DNA from: Pempheris klunzingeri
Taxonomy: Eukaryota; Chordata; Actinopteri; Acropomatiformes; Pempheridae
Direction of reading: 5' to 3'
DNA: 64,000 bases
Assembly: GCF_042242105.1 (NCBI RefSeq)
Contig: NC_092018.1
Span: 22,968,667-23,032,666 of the forward strand
Shown here: piece by piece, positions 39,201 through 51,513 of the stretch
Numbering within the stretch: the stretch's first letter is position 1
Layout: every line of letters begins with the position of its first letter
The notes under the pieces: model-generated
Databases searched by the model: none
What the model was told of the DNA's origin: nothing
What the model saw: the letters and a program-made list of their open reading frames with translations, nothing else
Translations under genes and position numbers: made by a program

Positions 39201-42200
39201 GTTCACTTGATGACTTGAGGGAGTCGTTCCTCTGTTCCAGCAGCAGGTTACTCTGTTCCATGTACCTAGACAACCACAGCACCACCACATTACATCCACC
39301 CCGAAACACATTCACATTCAAAACCTCCCCGATGCTTTTCTTTAAGCTACACGAGTCACACAGTGGTCTCTAGACACCGTTAGCCCAACCAGATCAAAGA
39401 TACTGACAAGTGAAATCTTTTTAAACTATCTGCAATGTATCCTCCACGCTTATCAATCATTAATGTGTAAGATCAGATAGTGGCTCATGCATAACATCTT
39501 ACACATAAAGACCTAATTTTCATTGTTGTGTCTTTTTTTTTTTTTACCAGATACATTGTGTTTTTTTTAATCCAATAATTTCTGTTTCACACTGCAGCGG
39601 GACAGGACTGTAACGTTCTTTCAAAGGAAACTGAATGAGATGATGCCTGTTGAAAAGAAACACACATCTTGCAGATAAAAAATGAAATAATTGTGACCAT
39701 TTGACATCTTCTGACTCACGTCTGGTTCTGGTTGATGAGCTCCCCAATCTTACGGTTTTGTTCCTCAATGCGAGAGCTTTTCTCAAAGACTTCCTTTTTT
39801 AAACATTCATTTTCCTAAAAACAAAAACAGGAAAATAAGAGTTAAGAGAATCTATATTTGTGTTCTAAAAAGAGCTGAGGACAGAACAGAGCCTTTGAAA
39901 ATTAAAGCCACCATACTGTTCAGGTGTGTACCTGGATAATTCTTTGGATGTTGTGCATGATCATGGAGGTTTCCATCGACATACTAGGAACACCCATTGT
40001 AAGACTTCCCTGCCTTTGAAGGTCATCTATCTGTTGAAGTAAAGCAAAGACAAGAACCGAATGTGTTGCCTCTCTGTTAAATCTGCGAAATGAACATATT
40101 CTTGTACGTAAGAGTTTATACCTTTGAGGCCAGTTGATCCACTTTATCTGCTACTTTTCCAACAGATAACCGGATCTCTGTGTTGTGTTGTCGGGCCTCG
40201 GTCATCAAGAAGGAAGTCACATCGCTGGAGCCTGGAGAAGACAATCACAATCACGACAGTCACAGACAGTGTGTCATTTCTAACCACCACTTATCAAATG
40301 CAAACCTGTCTTGCAGCTCCGTAGTGTTTTTAACTGTTGAGGGTGATATTGTGAAGTTGGTAAAATGGGCCCTGTCACTCTTTATAATAACCCACTCTTC
40401 TGGTTTGATGGTAATACTTTCCTTGTAATAGAATTGAATGCTCTTACCCATATATGGGACAGTCTGTGCAGGGTAGACCTGGCCTACAGGCTGCAGCTGA
40501 GATGGGGCCACAGAGGTCTGTGTGCAAGAGTAAGGCTATGAAAGAACAAAATGCAAAAATATAAAAAGGGATATTACCAGATTTGTCCAATATGTACTTA
40601 CTGATGATAAACTGGTACAGAATTTAGTGAAATGTCACCTGAAAGGCATGGCTGCTGCCCGGCAGCCCAGGCTGTGGGGCGACAGTGGTCATAACAGAAA
40701 GCAAGGCAGAAGGCGGAGCAGTGTGCTGAGGATGAGGATGTACTGCAGGAAGAACAACAGAATTCAGCGGGTTCAATTAGGGCAATTTACCAAGAAACTG
40801 GAGAACATACTGTACGACATCATAAGACAACGGTGCACCTTGTAACCCTGAGAAGAACGCATCTATGAACAGGTGGAAGAACTTTACCGTGTGCTGAGGC
40901 CTGAGCAGCGGTTGAGATCTGCACCGGAGATGGAGCCGCAGGACGATCCTTTGCTCTGCTGCCACTAGTGTCCTACAGACCATCGCATCACATCACACAC
41001 TCAATTAGTACCAAGTTTGGAATTGGCCCGGTAGATGACCTCAGCCAGCCGCCGCAACAGGCCGTCGATGAACTTTGGTGGCTTTAATGAAATACTTTGG
41101 GGCAACCGCACTAATCAAAGTAGAGTTCACCAAGAGTGACAGACTCCGGTTGTTACTAGAAGTGCATGGCAACATTACAGAAAGGATCCCTACAGAGGTG
41201 GACCTGTAAGATACTTTTCAGTTAACCAGAAACAGCTGATTTATTGCTTAGTTCACAGCCACCAAACTTCATTGACAAAGCCAGTAATTTTACCCACAAC
41301 ATAGAGTTGTTGGTCTGCCTCTGTCACATTTTGTTTGAGTTACTGAATAATATGTCATTCCAGATGTCAACTAACTCTTTAGAACATCCAAGTCACAACA
41401 ACTAAGCTAAGGCCGTTTGTGGTTAAACCAAAAGGATCCTCCAGGTCTCTCTCTGTAGGGATCCTTTCCATGATGCTGTCACACACCGAGAACAACACTC
41501 TGAGCCTGTCAGTGGATCAAACAAGCACTTTTAGTGGACCTACTTGTGATGGGCAAGGTTGCCCTAAAGGATTACGTCGTAGCCATTGCAGCTCATTCCA
41601 CAGCTGCTAAATGAGCTGATCTGCTTGGACCAACTCCATAACCTTTTGTACCTATAAGTCATCTCTAACCCAAAATATATAAAAAAAAAATAGGGCTCAG
41701 GATGAAAAACTCCCGAGTTATCCTTTCAGCTGCTACAGTATGGGTCAAGCTCCAAAAACTCAGCTCAAATCAAAAGCATCTTTCATTGTGCCGCTGTGCA
41801 GAACCAGTGATGTTAATACTTTGACACCCCAACCCTACCTTGGACTCTCTGCCCATTGGTTCCTACTGAAAACATAAACCCTGAACATGCTTAACAGATT
41901 TCTGGCAGCAGGACAGTGTGTGTAGGATTTAGTCTAAATAAACTGAAAAGTGTGTGGCTCACTGATGTGTTTTTAATAGAGCTGTATGGCACAAAGGAAG
42001 AAGACCTGATGATTCACACATAATACTTGTTGGTTTTGACCTTTTTACGGAACTTGTTGACTTAAAAAAAAATATATATATATATAGAATGATCAGCAGA
42101 CATATTATTTAGCATCTACAAAAAACAACTTCCTTCCCTGGATTGTGCCAACCCACCTCGAGCTCAGAGTCACTGGATTCATGACTGGCCACTCCTGTCA

Positions 42201-45200
42201 GAAAGGGCAACATGGGCTGGCCCATCTTGGCCATGCGAGAGATCAGCTTAGCTTTTGTGGCGTCTGGGTTCTGAAGTTAGAAAAAGAAAGCGTCCATGGA
42301 AATAAGCTGCAAAACAACTGAATACAATTTCTATTAAAGTATGTCATTCATATGGAAGGAAAGCAGCCGGGGTGCTTACTGCCAGCTGTTCACTGAGCGA
42401 GTTTGACTTTGCACGAAGTGGTGGGTCCCTGGAAGACAAAGGAAAGGTTGGAGAAAAATGTGACAAGACTTGAGGATAATACCACCATCAGCCGTTTCCT
42501 GAGGCTTAAATCTCACCCTGGTCTGCCTGGACCTGAGACGGTCGTCTGCACTGGGGGCTCCGGGGCCAGATTCTCCACACTTGGGGCTGGGGAAGGGGCA
42601 GGGGATGGAGCAGCAGAGTCTCTGGAGCTGGCACTGGTCCGATCAGACCCACTGTCCTTGGAAAACTTCACCTAAAGCACAAAAGCAAGCAGAAAACGCT
42701 TCAGTTCACATTTCACCGATATTTCAAGTAAGTAAGAGTGAAGATGTCGTGTCAACAGTGGCAGCTCTTTAAACACACACTTAACTTGAGCTCTCATTCG
42801 TATAAATAGGTGTGTTAGAAAAGGTCAAAAACAAGAGAAGACGAGGAGAGGATGGAGGAAATTGTTCGTGGACTAACCCGTCTAAGTTCTGCTTCAAAAA
42901 TAAGAGTGCTGTTAGCCGGGACACGATTAGGGACTCCCTTGGACCCGTAGGCTAGGCTGGGTGGGATGACAATAAGACGACGGCCTGCCTTCTTCATCCC
43001 CAGCATGCCTTCCTCCCAGCCCTGCTCACACAGAGGGGGACAGGAAGAGGGATAATAAGGTAAGAGCGTAACATTATGTTACATCAGAGACTAATTGCTT
43101 ACAGCTAGTTCAAAAACACAGTGTTATTCCAATTAGATCAATTAGCAGAAGAGCAAGGATGATGGACAGAAACGTGCTTCTCATAAATCATCAATTATCA
43201 ATCATTATATCGATATTATCAATGATTTCTTATAGTTGCCTTGCTTGTACTCTAAATGCACCAACATGTGACATCCAGACATCTTGAAATGATCAATATC
43301 ACAGTATCCGGAAATAAGAAATGTCACAATGTATGATTTGAGAAACATCCAGTCCAATGTTTGACCACTCGTTAAAAACATTAATCCAAGCGAAAAGGAG
43401 AGCGGACCACGAATTAAAGAGATACAACCAGAAGACTCACTTTGATCACTTTTCCTGCTCCAACTTTCAGCCGTAACAACTTGTCCTTGTTCTGGTTGGA
43501 GTCAAACATCTGGAATGATATTTAGGGTTCAATGAGCTGAGTCCCAACATGTCTAGAAAACCCACAAGTGCTGGAGACAAAACTTTGACACTGATAAACT
43601 TTGATAATGGTGGAAGTCTGTGACCTGTCCGACGGCGTGGTTCTGCAGGAGCCAGCCTGTGTACACCACCTCCAGAGAGTCTCCGTTCTCCACCGCCTGG
43701 CCCTCACCGGGAGTCACATCCTGGACCACCACGGCATCTAAGGGGGCCGCACTGTTCGCTTTTGCCAAACATACCTGATGCACATAAAAGGACATGTGAA
43801 GATCAGGTCCTGACGCCTGCGGTTCTTGTGCTGCTACGTCCATAGACTGTAGATGAAGAAGTGAAACCAAAACATCTGGATTGCCCCCTGGTGGCTGGCT
43901 GCAGCACAGGTTGTAAACCCCTGTAAACCTCCTCCATGTGAGCTCACTAAAAGTTAGGGATATTCGACTTTCAGGTGACATTTATGGAAAATGTAAAAAG
44001 TGAATGCTACAGTGATATTATATCATGAAAGTAGGGCATTTAAGTAGAAGCATGCAATGGTCATTTCTTCATCTTAAACTATTTATGGAAAGAAAATCTA
44101 ACAACAGTGGTAGGTATACCACAACAAAACATTTTCAGTGTCTCAATAAATTGGGATGTGACCAAAGGACGTCCACTCCTCTCCTTTCTGTGACTCTTCC
44201 AGTCTCTGTATCACTGTTACAACCTCCTGATGACACTCTGTGACCCTCTAAGCTCAGTGAACACCTCCGTCTGAGGACTTCCTGTTTGAAGCCTCGCAAT
44301 GGCGAGGTGCTGCTGATCAATTGTTAGGTGTCGTCTTGGTCTCATGATGTCAGAATGTGAACAGCACGATGAGGAGGACTGTTTAAATACCAATTCTAAC
44401 TGAAGCAGGAAATGTATTGGTGGATTCATGGATCAAACCTGTTGTGAATGTTGCTGTTAAGCTTCTTGTTAGAGAACAGCAACTTGTGCAAAAAGTACTG
44501 AAACACTGAACAGTTGGACATGTGCATTCAAAGGTTTAGAGAAGGTCACATTAAGTTCTCCTGGAAAGGTTAGAATGCATTTTAGGGTCATCCTGAAATT
44601 TCACCCAAAAGCTGAATATCCCTAACTTTTTGTGAGTAGTACATGTTAAATTAACTTTGCCCAAAGATGTTTTTTGTTATTAGTTCTAACCACGCTGATG
44701 TATGTTCAAGTCTTTTTTCTGATAAGTTTGGTTTGCTACCGTGCAGATTAGATTCTGGCTCAAAATGACATCGCCAGCACAACATGGCAGAACCTGCATC
44801 CAGCAGTGTTTTGGCTTAATTTTTCTACTTTTGGTTCACACAGACAGCCTTGTTTGCCCAGTCAGTCACTCTGCCGGTCAACCAGTAATTACAGGCTGAG
44901 AGGCAGGTCTCCTTCTGTGTCACTCACCTCTCTGCAGAAGTCCGACGAGGTGCTCTCCAGTTCAAACATCAGGGACCAGTTCTGCCTCTGGTCGTCGTAA
45001 AAAGTGCAGTAATTGTTCGGCTGTACCTGCAGGAGAGAGGAACACAGAGAAGACCAGAAGCTCATGGCTGCTGTTGAAGCCTCTGAGAGATGGCTGAATT
45101 TATATTATCATCTTCTCGTGTGCTCGCTAGCATTTACTGGAGCAATTTGCATACAAATTATAAAAATAACAAAAGACTAATAAATATTATTAAGTTTGCC

Positions 45201-48048
45201 AATAATTTTGTTTCTTCGAATAATAATTGTTGTAATTAATAATTGTTGTTCTTTGAATAATCAATGTACAGCAGATTTTTTTTTAAATAAACTGACATGA
45301 ATAAACTTAGTTTGACAAAAGTTTTTCCATTTCTATTTTTGGTATTCCAGTTATTTGTCTCCTGAGCACATTTCCATCTCACAATTCAATCACCTCTGGC
45401 TCTAACTGCTAACCGGGTTCCATTTTGTGATTTCACTTTCATTAAAAGTCGTGTGAGCTGTACGCCATCTGTAGTTTCAGTGAAGTCCACTCTACATCCA
45501 GGAGACAGAGGCTTCTGACCCCCAAAATGTGAAGTACGATATTTCTTTAATGCATCGGTGTCTGTTAGTCTGTGTGTTTTAAACATCCTCTCCGTCTCCA
45601 CTCACCGTGAAAGCAAAGCCCCCGTGAATCTTGGCAGCAGTCACTTGTTTTTGTTGGCTCAAGTACAGAAGCAGCTTGTACTGCAGAACAGAAGCAGTGC
45701 GTTATTCATAAAAATCAAAAGTCACACCAATAATCTCAAACAAGTGACCAGTTAGCAAAGCTCCAACCTCCTTTGTTGTGTGGTTGCCCAGCACGGCGGC
45801 TCCCAGCTTGCCCTGCTTCACATACTGTCCGTTAATACTGCACATGGGGCAAAAGTGGCAGAAAGGCTTTTCACTTGACTTGGTATAAGATGATTTAGGG
45901 AGTCGTGACTTGATTTATGCAATTTATTATGGAATTTACTATTATATTATTCATTTTCTATGTCTTTAACCCTTCAGAGTCTGGGGTAAAACGGCGTTTT
46001 TTACTGCTTTTCATTTTACCTTTGTGTTTCCCATTAAAACTGCTTAGCTTGCCTTTCTTTGTGTCTTTCTTTTCAGCACAACCTCACCTATGTGATTCTA
46101 CGTAGTATTTATTTATTTTGACATAATATATGGACACACTGTATGTAAAAGTGCAAAAGAAACACAAAATCCCAGTAGGAACTAGTTGGATCTTTGGAGG
46201 AGCGGGGGTCTGCGCGGACACCTCCTCTCGTTCGTCTTCACGCGCAGCATCCACTTCATCCTCTGAAACTGGAGTCTTCCTCAGAATCAGAACGTTCTTC
46301 CCCAGATTCAGCATCTTCTAACTCGTAGAAGAGCTGTAGTGCGCGACTTCGGCTCTTCATAAATTTAGTCTTAATAGGCCGATCGACAAAATTCAAACAC
46401 TTGTAAAAAGTTTGAAGTGTCCGCTTTCCACCAGTCTTTGAATTGAGCACCTGCGTGCTTGTGTCACAGCCTTACGTTTTCAAACGTGCGACATGTGACT
46501 TTGACGCCGTGTGGCGGTCCTAGACTCCGAAGGGTTAAGCTTTGCAAGGAAGAAAATGCGCTGAAATATTAAACCAAAAGCAACATTAAAGCAGTTTTAA
46601 AATATTAAAAACATGGTCCTCACTATCTAAAGGCTTGGACAGCTGTGGCGATCAACACTGCAGGAGCTCCAGGTGGAGGAGCTGGTTTCTGGGTGGCTGG
46701 GGCTACAAAACAGACAAAAAGCATGTTCAGTTCAGGTTCCATATCATAACTGAATCTGAAGTCCCCGATGTCTCTGCTCTGGTGGCCATACCTGAATTGG
46801 AGCCCTTCCTGGGCTGTTTCGGGGCCGTGTACTGGAACGACTCGTTCCCCTGACTGGCTTCTTTGTCTAGTCCAAACAGGGAAGCCAACTTGGCCCTGAA
46901 AGCAGAACAAGTGTAAAGATCATCTAGATATTGTTGTTTTCCGTGAAATGTAGGATCCACTCACATCTGAGGCCTTAAAGATTTATGTGGCCCGTCCCTC
47001 TGTGACACTCCACTGCCTGTGTAGTACTCACAAGGCTACACTTTATCTTAATTTCAGGGATGTCAGGTGTTGCTGTAACTGCCTGCCACAGCAGCCGCTA
47101 ACAGCTCCTAACACCACTTTAATCCACAGAGAGTCAAGGGTTACCTTTTGTGCTACAATCTTAGGGCTCAGTCCACAGTGCTTTTTTATCTGACCAAAAC
47201 CCAAAGATTGTCATTTGAACAGTCCTTGACCGGAAAAATCTTAACTCAGCGTCCACATACTAGCTTTTCCCGAGCTCTCAACAGCATTTCATGGTCATGT
47301 TTGCTCATCGTCACAGCGCTGTGACACTCTCCAAGACAGCTGGCAAACTCAGATCAACACTGCGCTTCCATCCTCACTGTGAAAGTCATTTCGCACTGAC
47401 GCAAAACAGAGGAGCAGCAAATCATCGCGTCTGAACAACTGGATCAACATTTTCCATTTTTCTCTTGACACACGACTTACACTTTTAAATCAAACATCAA
47501 AATTGTTTGTCATAGTGTGGAATCAACTACACCCTTACTACATTACAGCTGCTGCCTCAACCAGAAGCACCAATCTCATCATCTTCAACAGACGGGATCA
47601 AACCTGCAAGGCGACATCAACAAAGACGAGCCAGCTTACTGTACTGACCCCTGGAACTCCTTCCACTGGTAGTCATTGGTGTCTCCCAGAACAGACATGT
47701 TGAAAGCCTTAAGGCCCTCATCTCCGACGGTAAGGAACTGGGATGGGGAGGGGCAGTCTGTTTGCATGTGTGAGCCAAAATCCTTCTAGTGTATGTTCCA
47801 AAGTTTCTGTCCCCTGATCTCGCGGTCCGCCGTGCGGTCACACCACGGTGGTAGATTCAACAGCATAGCCGAGGAAGGAGCTGAGGAGCTCCGACTTAGA
47901 GCTGGGCCGGGTGTCCACTGGGCGGACATGGGCTGTGGCAGAAGCCTCCACCTTACTCCTCTAACAGGCAGCATGTGAGAGGAATTAGCCGCCTTACCAC
48001 TCCTCCTCCGTCTGCAGCGGGCCCTACACTGGCTGCTTATCCTGCCAG

Positions 48049-48081
<33 letters not shown>

Positions 48082-49098
48082 TGCTGCTATCACATAATGG
48101 GCATGCAGCGGCAGAAAGCCCAGCACAGCTGTCAGTCTGAAAACACGCCACAGCTGTAACTGAGAGGCAAAGTATATTAATAGTAACTTGGCTCTGTCTC
48201 GCATCAGAAGGGTCACACTTTGAGATTCCTGAAACACTTCATTTCTTTGCCAGCATCATCACAACAACGTGCAGTCGAAGTGGCTTTTCCGAAACAACAC
48301 GCACATTTACACAGAATACACAGAAAGGTTCACACTTGTCATTTCAACACAGTGACCGATGATCGTTGTGCTACATTCTGACAATCTTTGAGTACCTCTG
48401 CTTCTGGAAGTCCTCTGGAACACAGTCTGGGGTTCTAAGGGGACCTTTGGCGTGTCTCATTAGGCAGTTATCTTCACCACAGGAGCCACTTAGCTAAATG
48501 TAAATGTGAAGTCCCATCTAAAGGCAGGCCTGAGCATGGCAGGGGGGGCACCAGGTCAGCAGGGGGGGCACCAGGTCAGCAGGGTGGGTGGATGGGGGAT
48601 GCAGGACACATGACATCAGAGGACCTTGATTTGATGCAGCTCCCTGTAAAGCTCCATGACCTGACCACACATGTGATGTATCAGTCCGCCCTTCTATTCA
48701 TATCAGAGGTCATTTTCTAACTCGACACATGTAGCTTCTTCCTAGTAGAAGATAAATGTGAGGAGGTCCTCAGTGCTTCCCCCCCTGCTAGTCTGATGGA
48801 AGAACAATTACGGACACAACTAAATATGACGTCTACTTCTTACTAAACCGTGTGCTCCGTGGAGAAAAACATTAACCGAACGAGAGAACTAGTTTTCTCT
48901 GAAGGGTATTACCCACAGACAAGGTGGCATTAAATGGCCATATGTGAAGTGAGGTTCGGCCAAACGGGAGAGCAGCTAGCCTGCCCCCGGCTACATGGTG
49001 CTGCTAGCAGGCTAACAGCCTTAGCATGCTACAAACAAAGTGGCTCACCCTCCGCTGGGAGACAAGAAGTCTCCGTCTTCATCGTCTGCGCCGAACAT
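30267..49098 (-). CDS. fkbp15: FK506-binding protein 15 (FKBP15/WAFL), complete, 29 exons, about 1189 aa
   Basis: An early-endosome protein linked to actin and the WASH pathway. Exons (minus): 49098-49049, 46895-46792, 46702-46624, 45837-45768, 45680-45606, 45026-44928, 43774-43625, 43509-43441, 43021-42878, 42671-42517, 42428-42380, 42270-42157, 40972-40888, 40742-40639, 40535-40448, 40231-40122, 40030-39932, 39814-39720, 39265-39163, 37156-36985, 35383-35247, 35067-34912, 34700-34560, 34136-34059, 33809-33696, 32079-31972, 31825-31191, 30694-30586, 30344-30267. Phases close at every junction (3570 nt). Domains: N-terminal [19 protein letters not shown]1 about 70-170, FKBP about 190-280, a Ser/Pro linker, coiled coil about 520-880, a conserved segment 881-916, an acidic region, and the [15 protein letters not shown] end. 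Human FKBP15 is 1219 aa. The donor after exon 7 (gtcaca) is weak. Confidence 0.95.
31191..31825 (-). other. fkbp15: Large acidic exon 27 of fkbp15
   Basis: A single 635-nt exon encodes about 211 residues very rich in Glu, Ser, Asp, Gln and Pro, starting [14 protein letters not shown] and ending near a proline run ([12 protein letters not shown]). It has no recognisable fold and is probably disordered. The human protein has a comparably acidic but poorly conserved stretch here. The exon starts right after an unusually long poly-pyrimidine tract. Confidence 0.9.
32850..33260. repeat. Degenerate Tc1/mariner-type remnant in fkbp15 intron
   Basis: The stretch opening acagtgcttaacaaatgtat and containing aatctggactttgacttggc resembles non-autonomous Tc1-like sequences common in fish. 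I could not find the matching inverted end, and no transposase frame remains. Confidence 0.4.
36383..36660 (+). mobile_element. V-SINE/LINE-type retroposon flanked by a 9-nt duplication
   Basis: Contains the fish retroposon phrases gtgttctctccgagtacagt, aatcggtgactctaaattgc, gaccagtccagggtgcaccc and ggataagcgtatagacaatg, ending in (ATGG)n. GTTTGTTTG occurs immediately left (36374-36382) and right (36661-36669), as expected of a target-site duplication, although the sequence is simple. It lies in the fkbp15 intron between exons 20 and 21. Confidence 0.75.
42878..43774 (-). other. fkbp15: FKBP-domain exons 7-9 of fkbp15
   Basis: Three exons encode the FKBP-type fold: [11 protein letters not shown], then [42 protein letters not shown] and LIFEAELRR. 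The residues that line the FKBP12 pocket are mostly recognisable: the Tyr of YTG, the Phe-Asp of FDS, Val-Ile and Trp of VIKGW, the Tyr of AYG and the last Phe of LIFE. This is the family's prolyl-isomerase and FK506-binding fold; whether it is active in FKBP15 is unknown. Confidence 0.85.
43800..43942. repeat. Dispersed fish repeat carrying a CTCF-like core
   Basis: The phrases tccatagactgtagatgaag and ggattgccccctggtggctg are recurrent in teleost genomes. The minus strand of the core reads CCACCAGGGGGC, which matches the CTCF consensus. It directly abuts the Tc1-like relic that starts at 43943. A related family copy (gtgaagccaatgcgaaagtg) is near 57150-57260. Confidence 0.6.
43943..44636 (-). 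mobile_element. Tc1/mariner-like element relic with terminal inverted repeats
   Basis: The left end (plus) reads CTCACTAAAAGTTAGGGATA, and the right end read on the minus strand is CTCACAAAAAGTTAGGGATA, so the roughly 23-nt ends match with one difference. A TA flanks the right end; the left flank is AG, perhaps a mutated TA. Inside, the minus strand from about 44345 encodes [19 protein letters not shown], then with frameshifts [10 protein letters not shown], matching the N-terminal helix-turn-helix region of Tc1/mariner transposases. The catalytic DDE region is missing, so the copy is non-autonomous and dead. It lies in the fkbp15 intron between exons 6 and 7. Confidence 0.85.
45970..46534 (-). 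mobile_element. Non-autonomous piggyBac relic with TTAA target duplication
   Basis: The element is bounded by TTAA at 45966-45969 and at 46535-46538. Its ends are inverted: CCCTTCAGAGTCT on the left and, on the minus strand, CCCTTCGGAGTCT on the right. The TTAA duplication with CCCTT-type ends identifies piggyBac. Inside, the minus strand from 46360 encodes an acidic N-terminus ([20 protein letters not shown]), then after a frameshift [20 protein letters not shown]. The DDE catalytic core is deleted. The 565-nt copy lies in the fkbp15 intron between exons 3 and 4. Confidence 0.88.
48050..48079. repeat. (CA)n microsatellite in fkbp15 intron 1
   Basis: A CA run inside the 2.1-kb first intron of fkbp15. 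Another CA run is at 36005-36030 in the intron between exons 20 and 21. Confidence 0.9.
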
Positions 49099-49263
49099 CT
49101 CTTCAGTCTCAATCCTCTCTGGTTAAATAGAATGAACGCACAAGTGAGTTAGCTGGCTATTTTTCATGACTAGTTTGTTCAACTGTGACTTCCACTTCCT
49201 GTGTGTGCTGGAATCAGCTGACTTTCCACCTGACTTCCCGCTGACGTCGGTTGGCTGCAGCCG

Positions 49264-49276
49264 CCGCCAGGGGGCG
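49264..49276 (+). promoter_or_regulatory. CTCF-like motif upstream of fkbp15
   Basis: CCGCCAGGGGGCG matches the core of the CTCF consensus and lies about 170 nt upstream of the fkbp15 start codon, in a GC-rich stretch that is the likely promoter. With the motif at 28926 it brackets the fkbp15 transcription unit. Inferred from sequence only. Confidence 0.45.
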
Positions 49277-49279
49277 TCA

Positions 49280-51513
49280 CAGGCTTTGTGGCCTGCAGAC
49301 GCAGTTGCTCTGGGCGGCGTTCAGTCATGAGGCAGAAAGGCAGCACAAGGTCAGGGCAGACATGGTGGATTCACTGAGCTCACAGGACCCATCAGTCCTC
49401 TGTCCCACATTTGGAAGAGGGAAATCTCACGAGATCCTAGAGTTTGCTGCGCAACCTGTGTGTTATTAGTAATATCAGGGAAATTCAATTCAAAATTCAG
49501 CGTAAAATCGATCCATTGAATCCACTGAATCAACTCAGTGTGTATGGATGAAGAAAACTGCTGCTCTCTTTGTAGAAATACTCATCATTAAATAGAATTA
49601 TTCTCGTGTTATGACAGCATACATGTCCCTAGAATATGAATAGTTATTCCAGGCCATGTATCTATTTGCTTTTTACTTATTCTAACACAATTGACATCTT
49701 TTGTAATACTGCACTGTATCTTATGAATACTTTAATCATACTATATAGTGCTGAGTCTGTATTTCTTGTGTATTTATTTTATACCTGATGTGATATGTTT
49801 TATTTAAAATTTAAAAGACAACAACAACAAATTTCTGAGTCTAGAATCAATTCATGTTTCATTATTAGACTGTGGTGAAAGTGGAAACTATGTTCCTGTT
49901 CCTATGAAGTATTACCGCACTCGGTAAACCAACAGTTACAAAGAGCTCCTCCTGAACAATAACATGACCTGAAGTAGGTCAGACAGATTTGTCTCAACCT
50001 TAGCATGAAACTAATAAAGTGTTTAGTTGTGGTTATCTGTGGAGCCCATCAAACGTCATTTGGCAAAACTAAGTGGACATTTTCACCAAATGAAGAGATT
50101 TCTCACTGAGATTGTGGCATATCACATAGAGCAGAAAGTGTTGGTGTGCTCCCACCAACCTGTTATCAAATGTTTTCCTATCATCACGCCAAAAATAGAC
50201 CTCATTACATTCACAGAAACACAGCCATACTTCCTACAGTCAATGTTAATTCAGACTAAGGCTCATGCCTTCCTTCTTTGCCAAGTTCATTAAGGAGCTG
50301 CATTATTTGGCTGAACTCCAAATAGCATTTTGATCCGTAATAACATTGTGTCGGGCCGGGCAACATGCAGATCTAAAACGATTCCGATGTGTGCCGTGAG
50401 CATTGGTGCCTGATGAGCTCCATTACTGCTGAGCAGGTTGTTGATTTTGACTTGCACTCATCCCGTCCTGTCCTCGTCCTTTCCAAACTGATATTTCACT
50501 TTCAAGCTGGCCTTGAGTAAATTGCAATGATTTATCTTATTCTAATATCTTCTCATCGTTGGCTCTGACAATCCGTTGGCATGCAGCACGTTCAGCATCC
50601 TTGCCGTTGCCGTTGGCTTCACCGTAGTTTGCTTCTCGGCAGCTGGAATTATTGTCTGTATTAGCAACATCAACAACAGTTCATTCTTTCCTGACAGCCT
50701 CATAGTTTCTATGTGGGCCTACCACTTTTTTTTTTAGAATGCTAGCGACATGGCACTGGAAAAGGCAATGTAGGTCTTTTCGTTCGGTCCAGCATTTTAG
50801 TTAAACTATTACAGATTTCCATCAAAGTTTGCTCAGATGTCCTCAGAGGAGGAATCCTCAGTACCTCAGTAGTCCCCCATCTTTTCCTGTAGGGCCACCG
50901 TGATCCAAAACTTTGCTTCTTGCCCACAGGTGATATTGATAACACCAAGCTGGGAGGAAGATTTGGTGATGTGGGTAAGCACTGATCCCTCTGACAACGT
51001 CAGGTAGGCAACTTTAAGGTGAACTAGCAATGTTTAGCTGAAGCTTACTGAATACTTAATGGTAAACACTTACAACATATGACGTGATATGAAGCTGAAT
51101 GTCATTTTCCGGTTGGTTAGAGAACAATGTATTTTGACTCCCTGTTCACACATCATGTTAAATTCTACGAGCAGTTTTTGAACCTCGTGAATCTATGTGG
51201 CCTCTATCACAGAAGCAGCCACCTGATTTAAAGGTTTAAAGGTAATAAAGTGTCACGTTGTCTTTGTCGTACGGCAGTTGGTCTTAACGTCCCCTCGCCC
51301 CTCCCCACCAGTGAACACATACACACAGGGTGATTAAATATAATCCATCTTCTTTACTCTCTTTCAGTATTTACACATGATCATTTTACAGCAATATTAC
51401 TTTAGATTTATGGCATTTTAACCATCTTTATCTATCAAAAATATACAAAAATAAAATGGCATCTGTTTCTTCCTATATCACAACTGTCATCAGTCCATTT
51501 CTGTTGCTGCATA
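49280..51513. other. Intergenic region between fkbp15 promoter and fgf17 3' end
   Basis: No exon was found. The part next to fgf17 (about 51300-51513) should be its 3'UTR on the minus strand, but no convincing AATAAA was seen close to the stop. The rest is A/T-rich unique-looking DNA with no obvious mobile element. Confidence 0.5.
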
